A DNA stretch of 64,000 nucleotides from Panopea generosa (lineage: Eukaryota > Mollusca > Bivalvia > Adapedonta > Hiatellidae), in the NCBI GenBank assembly GCA_029582155.1, contig CM055905.1, positions 6,016,062 through 6,080,061 of the forward strand, written 5' to 3'. Position 1 is the first letter of the stretch, and every line of letters starts with the position of its first letter. Below are positions 45,350 to 56,284 of this stretch, piece by piece. The notes below the pieces were generated by a model that saw only the letters and a list, made by a program, of their open reading frames with translations, was not told the origin of the DNA and searched no databases. The translations under genes were made by a program, and so were the position numbers.

Positions 45350-45645
45350 TTATAATTAATAGAACTTAAAACTGGAAAAAGCTTCAAAAATATCCTTATC
45401 GGATCAGACATCTCAGCGTTACGGCCCCTGGTGTTAATGACAAATGCTATATTTTGCCTTGTGACTACTCTAGTACCTTCAATATTTTTGATGATCTTGA
45501 ATAAGCATTATAACAATGTAATATGGGAGTATCATATCGGTACGGTATCCTATCAGATTACATGGAGAGAAGCTACATGATATGTTGCGACCAATGTAGC
45601 ACCGTCTTTAATTGATCTTTATCAAACTGTATACGAATTTCAATA
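45350..45645. other. Unassigned sequence
   Basis: AT-rich with one GC-richer patch (GTTACGGCCCCTGG). Nothing is recognised. Confidence 0.4.
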
Positions 45646-45647
45646 TA

Positions 45648-45885
45648 TGAGTTCTCCGTGGCCGAATGGTCTGAGTTGCCGTCTTAAGATCATTTACCTC
45701 CCATTGCAAAAGTCGAGGTTCGAGTCTAGCTCGCTCAAAAAACTTTATGTGAGAAGTTTACCAGTTACTTGCGGGAGGACGGCGGTTCCACTTATTATTC
45801 TGAGGCTTTTCTCCACCAATAAAACTGGATATACCATGTATAATCTGAAATGTGTCGAAAATGGCGTTAAACTCCATTAAAAAAA
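45648..45885 (+). mobile_element. SINE family 1, full-length copy
   Basis: The head CTCCGTGGCCGAATGGTCTG has the A-box of a Leu/Ser-type tRNA, and AGGTTCGAGTC is the B box. The body is CCAGTTACTTGCGGGAGGAC, CACCAATAAAACTGGATATA and TGTCGAAAATGGCGTTAAAC, with an A-rich tail. It is the best reference copy. The 77-codon frame over it is incidental. Confidence 0.85.
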
Positions 45886-46024
45886 ATAAAAGTAAGGTAA
45901 ATAAATGCCTGGATAACTGGACAGTATTATTGTATGAGCCTCAGCACCAATATGACCACTTTAAACAGACCTCATAAATTTATAGCCCGGTGCATATGTG
46001 TTTCCAAATAAAGATCTTTCTTTC

Positions 46025-46345
46025 TTATTCAATCAGTAAAGCGATTACAGTTGATAGCGCGTCTGATAATCAATAATGGGGTCGTGAGTTCGAATCCCAA
46101 TCCTGTCACAATCTCGACGATGATTGATATACGACATTGCCTGTCACTGTAATTCGTCTATCATATCTGATTCAAGTGGGGAAGTTATCAGTTACTTGTA
46201 GAGATGTGCTTACTTTCACTGATTAACCTTCCAGGATACCAGTCAAGAGTGGTTAGGTTAACCGGTCGTCCGCTAGCCCTCGATGGCATATAATGTCACT
46301 AAGTATTCCAACAAATTCAAATCCTTGCTAAACTAAAAAAAATCA
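46025..46345 (+). mobile_element. SINE family 4, full-length copy
   Basis: tRNA-like head with GATAGCGCGTCTGATAATCA and GAGTTCGAATCCCAA, then CTGATTCAAGTGGGGAAGTT, ATCAGTTACTTGTAGAG, and a GGTTAACCGGTCGTCC-GCTAGCCCTCGATGGC tail. Confidence 0.75.
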
Positions 46346-46507
46346 TAATGCAATTATGTATATAAATTTGTGAAACATTCTCCCTGATAGATTTCTGTAG
46401 TGCATACAATTAAATACTTCACTGGGGGGAGGGGGTATAAACACATAATTGGTGGAATTAAATACACATGTATTGTGATTTATTAGACCCAGACTAGGGT
46501 CCTTCGT

Positions 46508-46745
46508 GCCCGAGTTATCTAAGGTACCTGTGGTCTGAAGACCACTTAGCTCTCACCGCTTAGAGGTCGTGGGTCAAGCCATCAGCTTGGTCAAAACACT
46601 TTATGTAAGAAGGCTTACCAGTTTCTTACGGAAGAACGGTGGTTCAATCCAGATTCATTATCTGGTCTTCTCTCATCAATACAACTGGATATGCAACATA
46701 AAACATCTTATGTGTTAGAAATGGCGTTAAAATCTCATTTATAAA
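46508..46745 (+). mobile_element. SINE family 1, copy
   Basis: CTCTCACCGCTTAGAGGTCG, then TTACCAGTTTCTTACGGAAG, CATCAATACAACTGGATATG, and TTAGAAATGGCGTTAAAATC. Confidence 0.75.
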
Positions 46746-46749
46746 AGAC

Positions 46750-47070
46750 AGCAAAAGCAACGTTTATAAACAAAAAAGAGATAACCCTTAACCTGTAGCC
46801 TGATAAAGATACTGGGCAAACCTGGGTGGGGTATGACACGGCATGTGAATAAAATCGCACCGTATAAAATAACAACTCCGTTGAAAAATTTTCTACACGC
46901 CATTTTGAAACAAAGTAGTTCTATTCAGATTCAGATATTACTTCCGTGTTCATTAGTGTACACATGTTATTTACACAACTCACAAACATATATGCGAAAC
47001 ACAATGAAAGCAGTATGCATAATAGAATAATTGATTTAAATCATGATCAGGGTTAAGAGGAAGTTTGATA
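46750..47070. other. Unassigned sequence
   Basis: AT-rich. No gene or repeat is recognised; the frames near 46833 and 46980 look random. Confidence 0.4.
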
Positions 47071-47072
47071 AA

Positions 47073-47328
47073 GAACCAGGCGTTGTATTCACCACCCAAT
47101 CTTAAGAATATTCTTAGACTTGAACTCAAGATTGAATTTTGGTTAAAACACTTAGAGACTTTTTTTAGACAAAAATTTGCAAGCACGTAGGGTCACCTAA
47201 CACATAGTCAAATATACTCTCACAACTATATGTCATGGTAACCAATATATCTAAGGTTGAAATTTAGATTTTTACGCTCAAGTCTAAGTCTATTCTCAAG
47301 AATGGTTGGTGAATACGACCCCTGGTTC
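47073..47328. mobile_element. MITE with ~50-bp terminal inverted repeats
   Basis: The left arm GAACCAGGCGTTGTATTCAC, then ACCCAATCTTAAGAAT, pairs with the right arm, whose reverse complement is GAACCAGGGGTCGTATTCAC, then AACCATTCTTGAGAAT. It is 256 bp and non-coding. The GGGGTCGTATTCACC-type end is like those of Harbinger-related MITEs, but I cannot confirm the superfamily. Confidence 0.75.
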
Positions 47329-47334
47329 ACGAAG

Positions 47335-47925
47335 TCCAAATATCGGCCCTGTAAAAGGGCATTTCTTTTAAATACTTATATTTAGCAAAGCTTTGTGTAT
47401 TTGCTTTTAATGTCATTTATTCTTTTAAAATATGTATATTTAAGTTTTAAATTCCATGTTTTTCTCTTCATGGAATGATTCTAAAGACGGTTAAAGGAAA
47501 ATGCTCATTTCAAGCAATTTTGTACTATTTTTCGCATTTGAATAGTTTCCTTGTTATGAAGGCATTCTTGCCATAAAAATATATTTATTCTGATCATTGT
47601 CTAGTACACTCTGAGTAACATGTGTAAATATTTCCATGTGGCAAAAGTGCCTTCACTGTTAAAACCATAATATATTAACCTAAAATGGCTTAAAATGTAG
47701 GAAAATTGTAGTTTCGCTGTACATGTACACTTTAATGGTATTGTTTTAAGCAAAATATGTAAAATTGAAAAACAAAATATATATTTCTCAAAGGAAATAA
47801 AGTACACTGTGAAATATAATTTAAAAAAAATAAAATTTTGTAAAAATAAAAGGATTAACTTTCATGCAATAAACAGGGCCAATTTGGGGGCTTTGTGAAC
47901 CTCAAATGTTTTTTTATTTTTTTTT
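47335..47925. other. Unassigned sequence
   Basis: Very AT-rich with A runs. No gene or repeat is recognised. Confidence 0.4.
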
Positions 47926-47929
47926 AAGA

Positions 47930-48158
47930 ATGGGGTGTAACGCCATTTTCAACACATTTCGGGTTATATATAGCATATCCAGTTTAACTGGTGGAGGAAG
48001 ACCTCAGACAGTAGAACCACCGTCCTTTCGCAAGTAACTGGAAACTCTCTCACATACAGTTTTTGGAGCGTACGGGACTCGAACCTACGACCTTAGCGGT
48101 GAGAGGTAAGTGATCTTGAGACGGCGCCTTAGACCACTCGGCCACGGAGGACACCCAC
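47930..48158 (-). mobile_element. SINE family 1, reverse copy
   Basis: ACGCCATTTTCAACACATTT, CGGGTTATATATAGCATATC, CACCGTCCTTTCGCAAGTAA, GGGACTCGAACCTACG and GTCTAAGGCGCCGTCTCAAG (minus) give the whole family order. It lies next to the palindrome cluster. Confidence 0.8.
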
Positions 48159-48255
48159 TCAAATCTATTTCTGATATTTATAAATCTATGCAAATATGAA
48201 GTTAGACTACCAAAGTCTGTGTGCAGACCCTTTGAAGTAGTCAAGTATTTCCCCA

Positions 48256-48556
48256 GGGAAAGAATTGGCTAGCTAATTTCTTCCCCCCTCCCCCTCCCCA
48301 ATAATATGGTTTTTTTTGTTCAAAACATGAATGGGGGGAGAATCAGCTAGCCAATCCCCCCTCCATCCAATTTTTTCCCGAAATATATGGGAGAAAGAAC
48401 AGCATTAATTAGCCATTTATTTCCACCTGAAAGTCAAACAAATATAAGTAGGGATGGGGAAAGAATCAGCTAGCCAATTCTTTCCCCGGGAGAATGAATC
48501 TGCTGGGTGGAGAAAAAATCAGCTAGCTGATTTCTTCCCGGAGGAAGAAATTGGCT
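48256..48556. repeat. Cluster of four ~30-bp palindromes centred on GCTAGC
   Basis: Near-palindromes at 48256-48285, 48333-48362, 48456-48487 and 48507-48541 each have a GCTAGC centre and arms of the form GGGGAAAGAAT / ATTCTTTCCCC. The third is best, with 11 perfect base pairs at the arm ends. A fifth left arm (GGAAGAAATTGGCT) stands at 48541-48554. No known repeat type explains the set. Confidence 0.8.
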
Positions 48557-48892
48557 GTTACATCTTAATTTCATCTCTATTTTGGAAAAGGCCATAACTC
48601 TTGTAAATAATTGAAAGGCCTCATGTGTCGCATATACGTGATCGCATATGACAAAAAATGTAATGAATATTTTTCATCAGTTTCTATTGGAATTAATGTA
48701 GTTTCAGGAAGCAATAGTTGGAGAATTATATCTGATACGAATATGCATGTACTTTCACAGAAGTACAAATGTTTTAACGTATAATCTGTCACGGGTAAAA
48801 TTATATTTCATCAATGCCGCGTGTCCCTTTACGTATAAAATATGAAGTTAATAAATATCACGAAATTCATTTAGCGTTTCACCAACTTCATG

Positions 48893-49045
48893 TTACCGCA
48901 ATGGTCGGGTTAGAGCGCCCGCCTCGCATACAAAAGACCGTGGGTTCGATCCCCGGCCGTGTCAGATCAAAGACTTTAAAAAAATGGTACTAAAAGCTTC
49001 CCCGCTTGGCGCTCATCATTTAAGGATAGTTCTAGGTCTGGTAAG
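48893..49045 (+). mobile_element. tRNA-headed SINE, family 2
   Basis: GGTTAGAGCGCCCGCCTCGC, GTGGGTTCGATCCCCGGCCG, then TACTAAAAGCTTCCCCGCTT and AGTTCTAGGTCTGG. It is the reverse of the copies at 28425 and 33625 and is 3'-truncated. Confidence 0.75.
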
Positions 49046-49049
49046 TGTA

Positions 49050-49640
49050 ACAAATAATGTAAGCATCCAGGGAAATAACCATTTGTATTTTTTAAGATTG
49101 TTTACTCATATTTTCAAAACCAGCATGGCACGTACCAAAATGTCAATAGCTTCATAAATAATTGGAGCTTCTTATGGTTATACATTCACAGGGGTAAATA
49201 TTAATATTAACATGGGAAAGCATCGACTTCACCATTGTCCGGTGTCTCTTTAAATCATTATGTAACCATTATACATGTATGTAGGAATTGTTCCATACCG
49301 TGTAAATCCTGGACCTTATTTTATATAGAATAAAGATCAACCTTCAACTGTGTAGTGAGACCTGAGGTGATAGTCTAATCAATGATAGTGTTGAATTGCG
49401 GTTCCATAGAAACTATACCTGCAAGTTCGTTACTGTTTAAATCATAAAAAAGAGCTATTGAACAGCTACAAAATGCACGCACTTCTACCGAAATATAGTA
49501 AACAATACCGATGCTGCATTCATTTGGAACAAGGTCGTCGATATGTTGTTATAATAAAGGAGAATTTAAAATCGGAAATTAGAGATTATACCAAAATGCA
49601 TAGCGTTGTAAATATACTTTATAAAGTTATATGTTCTTAC
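49050..49640. other. Unassigned sequence
   Basis: AT-rich; the 64-codon plus frame at 49458 has no recognisable motif. No repeat is recognised. Confidence 0.4.
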
Positions 49641-49643
49641 TCT

Positions 49644-49828
49644 TATTGCTAAAGTTCGAGTCCCGCTTGCTCAGAGAAGTTTATGTGAGAAAGTCTGCCA
49701 GTTACTTGCAGTGGTACGATAGTTCTACTTAGATTCATTCTGAGGTCTCCCTCCAACAGTAAAACTGGATATACCACATGTAACCTGAAATGTGATGAAA
49801 AAGGCGTAAAACCCAATTCAAAAACATT
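49644..49828 (+). mobile_element. SINE family 1, 5'-truncated copy
   Basis: Starts at the B box (GTTCGAGTCCCGCTTGCTCA) and carries the full body: GCCAGTTACTTGCAGTGG, GATTCATTCTGAGGTCTCCC, AGTAAAACTGGATATACC. It ends AAAGGCGTAAAACCC. Confidence 0.75.
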
Positions 49829-49833
49829 CTGAA

Positions 49834-50290
49834 TTGTGTCTAATGTCTTATGTCTCTAAATCATGGAATTACAGGTGTTATAAGAAATCTATAGATGGAA
49901 TATTTGACATCAAACATGATCCTCACTCTAGTAGGAGTAGTACCATGTCGGTTATTACTGTTGCAAACTGCATCAAAGAAGATGCTAGATCTTCTTCTCT
50001 TCTCTTTTTCTCATATCGTTGGCATCTCATCGGCAGCTGTTCACGAAATCCCGACTAACCCTATTAAAGTTAAATAGATTTATACTAGATGGGTACCTCT
50101 CTTAACTGATTCCCAAAAGGACACGAGAGTACAAAATGCTTTAAAAGTATAAAAACTGTAGTTAAAACGGATAATTGAATTGCTTACTGGTGACGAAACA
50201 TGGGTTGATAAAAAGCTTCTTTTTATCGATTTCAAACATACAACCCCGAGCATCAGTGCACAAGGAGGCTATACAAGATACTCATTTTGT
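49834..50290 (+). pseudogene. Mariner transposase relic
   Basis: Broken frames carry, in order, YKKSIDG and HDPHSSRSST (the mariner linker with R-P/S-S-T), VANCIKEDARSS, then after a frameshift ISSAAVHEI (second HTH helix). TRWVPLLTDSQKDTRVQ and LLTGDETWVDKK follow; TGDETW holds the first catalytic Asp of mariner enzymes. At least two frameshifts and stops separate these pieces. The rest of the catalytic domain and both terminal repeats are missing, so the copy is inactive. No promoter or splice context is visible. Confidence 0.8.
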
Positions 50291-50294
50291 GAAT

Positions 50295-50875
50295 TTAGGT
50301 ACCGGTAGTTGTATGTTTCAAAAAACTGAAATGAAGTGATAATCTCAATAGAGTTTGATAAAAGTTTTCAGGAAAGATAGAAAGATATTTTATTATCGAA
50401 CGAAATAAATTTCAAAAACATCGATAAAGAACTCAATGTTTTATTGCTGTTTATCTGAGTGTCTGCTTTAAACTTTAGATGAATCGCTGTCGAGTCCGTT
50501 TCCTGGGTTGATCTAGAACAGGCTTTATTTGAGAGACCAGTGGATCAACGTGTGACCGGACCTGCATCTATCCTGTCGCTAGAGAAGTACCACAACATTA
50601 TCCACTACACTACACTACCGTTACTTATCATTCATTTTGTAATATCGAACTTTTAAACAGCTGTAGTGATACTGATAAAATTGAAGGTTAGAACATTACA
50701 CTTTATTATTCAATTGTTTCAAATATTATATTGTAACATGTTCTGTTCACGAAAATCTTTCTGAAACTACACATTTATATAAAACATCAGATATTATGAA
50801 TATTCTGTTCAATAACTTATATCATTATTTGTCTCTGCAGTGTGAAATTCTTTAATTTTGTTGTCTTAATACTAA
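50295..50875. other. Unassigned sequence
   Basis: No gene or repeat is recognised apart from scattered AT-rich runs. Confidence 0.4.
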
Positions 50876-50879
50876 ATCG

Positions 50880-51105
50880 CGACCCGCGATAAACTCACTC
50901 ATTGGCCAGTATCTGGTTACGCTAAAACATTGACGAATAAAACCATAATTGCAGCTCTGTGTTTTAACGAATTTATCACAAATAAGATAAAACGACAAGG
51001 ATGGAATCAACCATAATCTTCGAATGGGACCATCCTCTTTGTGATTCAATAAACTTTCCACCATTTACTGAACATAAAGTTATAGGTGATGTATCTTTAA
51101 CAAAA
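50880..51105 (+). repeat. Dispersed repeat C, copy 2
   Basis: Matches 32284-32496 block for block (CACTCATTGGCC, GGTTACGCTAAAA, GGAATCAACCA, CCTCTTTGTGATTCAATA, CCACCATTTACTGAAC). The minus frame over it is incidental. Confidence 0.65.
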
Positions 51106-51155
51106 TCAAAGAATTAAAAAGACAGAAACTGCGAAATATATTTAGCATGCACTTC

Positions 51156-51653
51156 TTAAAGCAACACATCCACGTTTGAACTTTTAAAAAAAAAATTAAT
51201 TGAGTTATTAGCACATTTCCCATACAAACATATGATCAATTAGCTGTATATGAGCATATAAACACAATCCCGAACAAAATGATGCCCAAATTGTAATGCG
51301 TGACTAACACTTTATAAAACAAGAGTGTTACTCACCCGAGTAAAAAAAAATTGTCAAAATGACTTTCAAGGCAGGTAAAGTACACTACGCACTAAAACGT
51401 GAAGTTTTTTTAATACGAATCGCATAATTCAATTTGAAGCCAAGTTGGAATCCTCGGCAATTAAAAAATAATTTATAAAGCGTTTGTCACGCTTTATAAT
51501 TTGGACATCTTTTTTTATAATTCTAAAGCGTTCTGGATAGTGTTTGTTAGCACATATACAGCTCACTGACCATATATTTATGTATGGGAAATGTGCTCAC
51601 AACTCAATTGAAAAACTTTTTAAAAAAGTTTAAACGTGGATGTGTTGCTTTAA
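51156..51653. mobile_element. TTAA-flanked MITE with ~100-bp inverted repeats
   Basis: TTAA at 51156-51159 and 51650-51653 bracket ends AGCAACACATCCACGTTT / AAACGTGGATGTGTTGCT. The inverted match continues inward over about 100 bp (GAGCACATTTCCCATACA, AGCTGTATATG). TTAA duplications are the hallmark of piggyBac-type insertion. There is no transposase, so the element is non-autonomous. Confidence 0.8.
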
Positions 51654-51659
51654 CATCTT

Positions 51660-52255
51660 GCGATATACGCATTTAATCGTGCAAAAACAATGATTCAATA
51701 AGACAGGTGTTGCATGTTGGTATCAAAATTCATCATTTTCAGGAAGTAACAGTTAATGGTCCACGTCTAATAATTTACAAGAATAATCTAGTTGTGTTTA
51801 CATCCAACCACATATATTGCTCGAGGGACATTCAATAACTATTTTTTCCAACAAAAGCATGCGTTTGTCCGTTTGGAATATAGAAAATACCATGTTAGTG
51901 CCTTATGGTCTAATCAGGTGAGAGAGAAAAATAATAGAGCACGAGTCTTGGACAGTGCTGTTTTTTTTTCTAGCCGAACCTGATAAAATGTAGACGATAT
52001 TAACATTTTAATCGATATATCATGTCGTTATTTTCATGTTTTATTTATTTATATTTAAAAACACACAACAATTGATTACAGTCCAGGAGACACCGCATGT
52101 GTGTACATCTTTGGTAAATGTCCCTGAAAATAGTTAAAAATTATGAAATTAAATCAAACAAATATAGTTTTTATGTAAACATTTCGATATTTATAAACGT
52201 AATTAACAGATTTAATCTAACCTCTGTTTTATACTGTAGGCTTACTGTATACTGT
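51660..52255. other. Unassigned sequence
   Basis: AT-rich. No gene or repeat is recognised; the plus frame at 51792-51983 has no identifiable motif. Confidence 0.4.
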
Positions 52256-52261
52256 AGATTT

Positions 52262-52462
52262 GTGGAGTGCGTGGTCCAGTGGTAGAGCACTGAACCCATG
52301 ATCGGAGGGTCGTGTGTTCGAAGCTCCGCCACGGCAATGTGTATTGTTCTTGAGCAAGACACTTTTTCCACATATGCTTAGTACTGGGTCTACCCAAGAA
52401 AACTTCGAGCATGATTTGTCTAAGTCGTAATAACTTGTTTCACAATCGAAATAAAATAAGTT
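52262..52462 (+). mobile_element. SINE family 3, full-length copy
   Basis: Head GTGGTCCAGTGGTAGAGCAC, anticodon-like CCCATGATCGG, B box GTGTTCGAAGCTCC; body CTTGAGCAAGACACTTTTTC, ATATGCTTAGTACTGG and AACTTCGAGCATGATTTG; end GTTTCACAATCGAAATAAAA. It is the best copy of this family. Confidence 0.8.
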
Positions 52463-52469
52463 TAAACTA

Positions 52470-53060
52470 AACTATACTGTAGACTAATACATAGCAATCA
52501 TGTTGATGGTGTTTTTGGCTGTCTTGTGGCTGTTACGTCTTCCTTGTTACCCCTTCTGTGTCGCGGTATTGTAGTGTGTATAACAAAGCTATATATTGAT
52601 TATACGTTGTAGGGACCGTGTCTTCTGAAAATCACGTCTACTGCAGAACATACTTTCTTATGTTACAGGGAATATATCGGGATTTGTCAATGTTTTCATA
52701 TTGGCTAAAAACATTTTTTTACAATAAATCATGCTTATATATATATACACTCACTGACCCCGTATTGTCATGCAGAAAATTACAATGAAAAGGGATTTCC
52801 CAGCTTAGGCTACGTGCCTATGTTAGACTAAAGAGATTTATCGCTTAAAATTGCAACATGTTTTGTGACGTATTAAATGAGTCCTGTGATTTCATTTTGA
52901 TTTCAATTTGATCCGCTATACATGTTGACATGTAGTAAAAATGATTTCATCTTAGAGAGAGAGTCCATATGCTGATGTGAAGGTCGACAAGCAGTATTTA
53001 AGTGCTGTCAATTTTCAAAATGGAGATTTCGTTTAAAGTTTACCACTCCAATTTAAACAT
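52470..53060. other. Unassigned sequence
   Basis: No gene or repeat is recognised. It is AT-rich. Confidence 0.4.
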
Positions 53061-53077
53061 GTCACATTTCGTAGCAG

Positions 53078-53081
53078 TAGA

Positions 53082-53120
<39 letters not shown>

Positions 53121-53395
53121 GTAGTAGGTAGTAGTAGTAGTAGTAGTAGAAGTAGTAGTAATAGTAATAGTATTTTGAATAGGTGAAAAAGTAGCAGTAG
53201 TAGTAGAAGTGGTGGTTGTATTGGTAGTAGTAGTAGTGGAGGTAGTTGTAGTAGCGGTAGTAGTAGTAGACGTAGTAGTAGTAGTGGTAGTAGTAGTAGT
53301 AGTAGTAGAAGTAATAGTAGTAGTGGTGAAATTGGAAGTATTAGTTGTAGTGGTAGTTGTAGTAGTGGTAGCGGTAGTAGACGTTGGACTAGTTG
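53078..53395. repeat. (TAG)n trinucleotide array
   Basis: Imperfect TAG/GTA repeats give poly-Val and poly-Thr frames on the two strands. Neither frame shows a non-repeat coding part, so no gene is called. Confidence 0.95.
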
Positions 53396-53611
53396 TAGGA
53401 ATTAACTTTATCGGGACCATATCTAGTGCAAGCGTTTATCGTCAAAACATGTATTTAAACACGCTATTATCGCCGATATTTGAATTAGACCTGGCCCGTG
53501 GAATAACGTCAAAAGTTTAGATTATCCGGGCATCACCGATTGGACATGCACGACAGCCCGTGTAAGCGTTTAGGTTTATAAACATAGTTATACTAACAAC
53601 CTTGTAATATT

Positions 53612-53690
53612 CCTGCGTGGCGCAGTGGTAAGGACTGCGGATTACTGCTCGGACTATCTGAGTTCGAAATCTCTACCGTACCCGCCTACC
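53612..53690 (+). mobile_element. tRNA-like sequence, probably a SINE head
   Basis: GCGTGGCGCAGTGGTAAGGA and GAGTTCGAAATCTCTACCG give A- and B-box-like blocks at tRNA spacing. The T-arm is mispaired and no acceptor stem closes, so it is a tRNA-derived fragment, not a gene. Confidence 0.55.
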
Positions 53691-53699
53691 CATAAACGG

Positions 53700-54565
53700 C
53701 TTCTAATATCCAAACAAACTCAGATGCAATAAAATAAAAAAAAAAAATATCTGTTCACATATGCATACATACCTTTGCACATGTTTAATAATATGTTACG
53801 TCACTTAGACATGACAAAAATCATCTTATTTCATGCTTATTTATAATTTTCATAATATTCAACACGTAAACAATCAAAATTAGACACAAACTATATCAGT
53901 TTGCGTAATCCTTTGGTTTATCTGCGATGGATGACGGCATTGGCCGAGTATGTAACACTGAATGCTCAACTATCATCGGAAAATTTACGATAATTTCCGT
54001 CGTCAGCGAAGCAGCTAATTTGCATATCAGATTAAATGGTCTGTTAATATTTATTCAAAACACGTTTTAATATTCACATGTAAGAGAGGTATCGGCTGTT
54101 ATAAATAAACAAAAGGGATGACAATTCACGAAAATAAGCAATATTCAGATACTGGTTACGCCGCTTTAATTGCATTTCATTGGTGATAAGCTTTGTTTTT
54201 GTATTGTTTACACATACGTATGGGTCGTATTTGACGTTCAATAAAAACATAATGATAATATATGAATAAAATTATGTGGAGACGCACTTGTGTGAGAGGG
54301 ATATGATAGTTTGAGATTGACTATCTAATATTTGTGAACAATTTATAATGATAGTACTCTTTATTCTTATTTCTTTCTAATGGAAACTCGCCAGTGAGGA
54401 TATATCATGTGACCCAACTAACTCAGTCAAGTAAATTAATTAACTGTACTTATGAATCAGCCCTTTAATGCTCTAGAGTATACCGTAAATGCTTGGTAGT
54501 TCATACCAGGAGAAATACCCTAACGTGCAGCATTTAGATAAACACACGTTGGATAGAAACTTCTG
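53700..54565. other. Upstream region of the C1q gene
   Basis: AT-rich. A TATAAATA occurs near 54100, which is too far from the ATG at 54573 unless a non-coding exon lies between. No clear promoter was identified. Confidence 0.35.
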
Positions 54566-54572
54566 ATAAATT

Positions 54573-55059
54573 ATGGGGTCGCACATTGGTTTATTAATAC
54601 TACATTTCTTTGTGTGCATGTCTTCCGGGTTCCTAATGTTAAAGGAACCAGTATGCACGTCGAGGTACGACTTTGAAGAAAAATTGATTGAGAAATCAGT
54701 CAAGCTTGATGTCCAAATGCAGATTTTGCAACAAACAGTGGATAAACAGCTAGAGACATTACAATCGAAGAGGACTGCCATGAGTTTAGAACTGACAAAA
54801 TTGTCAATTGATTTAAAGGAGATGTCAACCCAAATCAGTAATGAACAAGATGTGAAGAATAAGGAACTGAGTTTACTCACCGACACATTGAGCAAAGAAG
54901 TGAAGCAAAACATGGCTGACGCTGACACGGAACTTAAAGATGAACTCACCAAGAAAATTGAAGAAGTGGAAAGTATGATGAATCTGCAAGAGACGCATGT
55001 AACGAGAATATCACGTGACCTACGTACGCTGGCGAATGAAACCTTGGCTGAAATCAAAG
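54573..55059 (+). CDS. C1q-domain protein, exon 1 (signal peptide, coiled coil)
   Basis: The ATG at 54573 opens a 162-codon exon ending at a strong donor (AAAG, then GTAAGC) in phase 1. Residues 1-19 (MGSHIGLLILHFFVCMSSG) form a typical signal peptide. Residues of about 33-160 are rich in Lys, Glu, Leu and Gln with heptad-like hydrophobic spacing, which predicts a long alpha-helical coiled coil for trimerisation. There is no collagen (Gly-X-Y) region. Splicing to 59177 gives a secreted protein of about 301 residues. This layout is the common one of bivalve C1qDC pattern-recognition proteins. A 194-codon minus frame over the exon is a shadow. Confidence 0.9.
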
Positions 55060-56040
55060 GTAAGCATATTGAGTTTTATGCTATAAAGAATACCCAAATG
55101 TTAAGAATTAAGGATGTCAACTATTATTTTATAATGCATTTCATTTTTATATAGTTATATTCTACAACAGTTATAATTATTACAGTTATTATATTATAAA
55201 TAATAGTATGTTATGTTTACTATAATACAATGTAAGTTATACATAAATAGATATTGTAATTGCTAGTAAATTCAGTTTGACACTTAATATATGTTGGTTT
55301 TATATTTCTAGAGTTCATATTTCTAAAAATAAAATCATGTATCTGAAAGAAGTCGGTGGCATTTTTTTCAACAACACTTGTTATTTTCCATCAATTTGTA
55401 AATTCGTTTCCTTGGTAGAACAAGTACTGAGTGCTGTTTTTTAGGAGGTCGAGAGTTCACGATTCTATTTATTGCATTGCCGCCTCGCTTTTATTATTGC
55501 AAAATAATTTTTCATGTAATATATTTGCGAAATTGACCGAAGTTACACAATTCCATAATCACATATATAGTTAATACATTCCGGTCAAAAACATATATAC
55601 ACATGTGAACCATGTAAATACGTTTGTATATGATGCAATGTGGCATAACAGATAAACTACGGTAGTTTCATTTAACTCAAATTTATTCAGATATTTATAA
55701 TTCTCAATAATTGTTTCTATCACTATCTAAGTTTTAATTCACAAACTCTTATGTTAGTCTGACCAAAGTCTGTCTAAAATTCTCATGTTGACCTAAGCAA
55801 GGTCTGTCTAAAACTGACTCTCCATCCTACCAAAAAGGTTACATGTGTTTTCTATTTCCGATGTTGCAAGAACATTCATTAAATTTAAAAACTGGGAAGT
55901 TTCATAAAATTCTATCCATATGAAAAAAGTGACAAAAATTATAGCAATCGTCTTTAAACAACTCATGATTTTTTGTAATATAGACAATTCCAAACTATCA
56001 TAATATAACAACAGAAGTTATTTTATAAACATGTCTGAAT
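55060..56040. other. 5' part of the C1q intron
   Basis: AT-rich intron. No further exon is seen. The minus frame at 55808-56011 has no identifiable motif. Confidence 0.5.
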
Positions 56041-56050
56041 ATATACTGAG

Positions 56051-56284
56051 CTGAACAGTAAACCCGCCGCCTGATATTTCATGTACCTGACATATTATGT
56101 ATTTTCTCCGAAAGTATCAAACGAATTTCGTTCAAATTTAAACTTAAATATGAAAGAATATTTAGGCCATGTAAAATCAATACATATTGTCTGTTAATGC
56201 CATATACAAATTTTAATAATGATACTCAATATTTTGACGAATATATTGGAAATACAAATGTGGGGTGTTAGCCGTTCCGTCCAG
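56051..56284. mobile_element. MITE family B, copy 3 (inverted)
   Basis: The ends CTGAACAGTAAACCCGCC and GGTGTTAGCCGTTCCGTCCA are inverted repeats of each other and match copies at 28832 and 36373. The interior matches those copies in reverse complement. It lies in the C1q intron. Confidence 0.65.

Noticed and set aside
53040-53420. Poly-Thr and poly-Val frames
   Set aside because: (TAG)n microsatellite read in two directions.
54473-55057. 194-codon minus frame opposite C1q exon 1
   Set aside because: A shadow of the coiled-coil exon on the other strand; composition mirrors the real frame.
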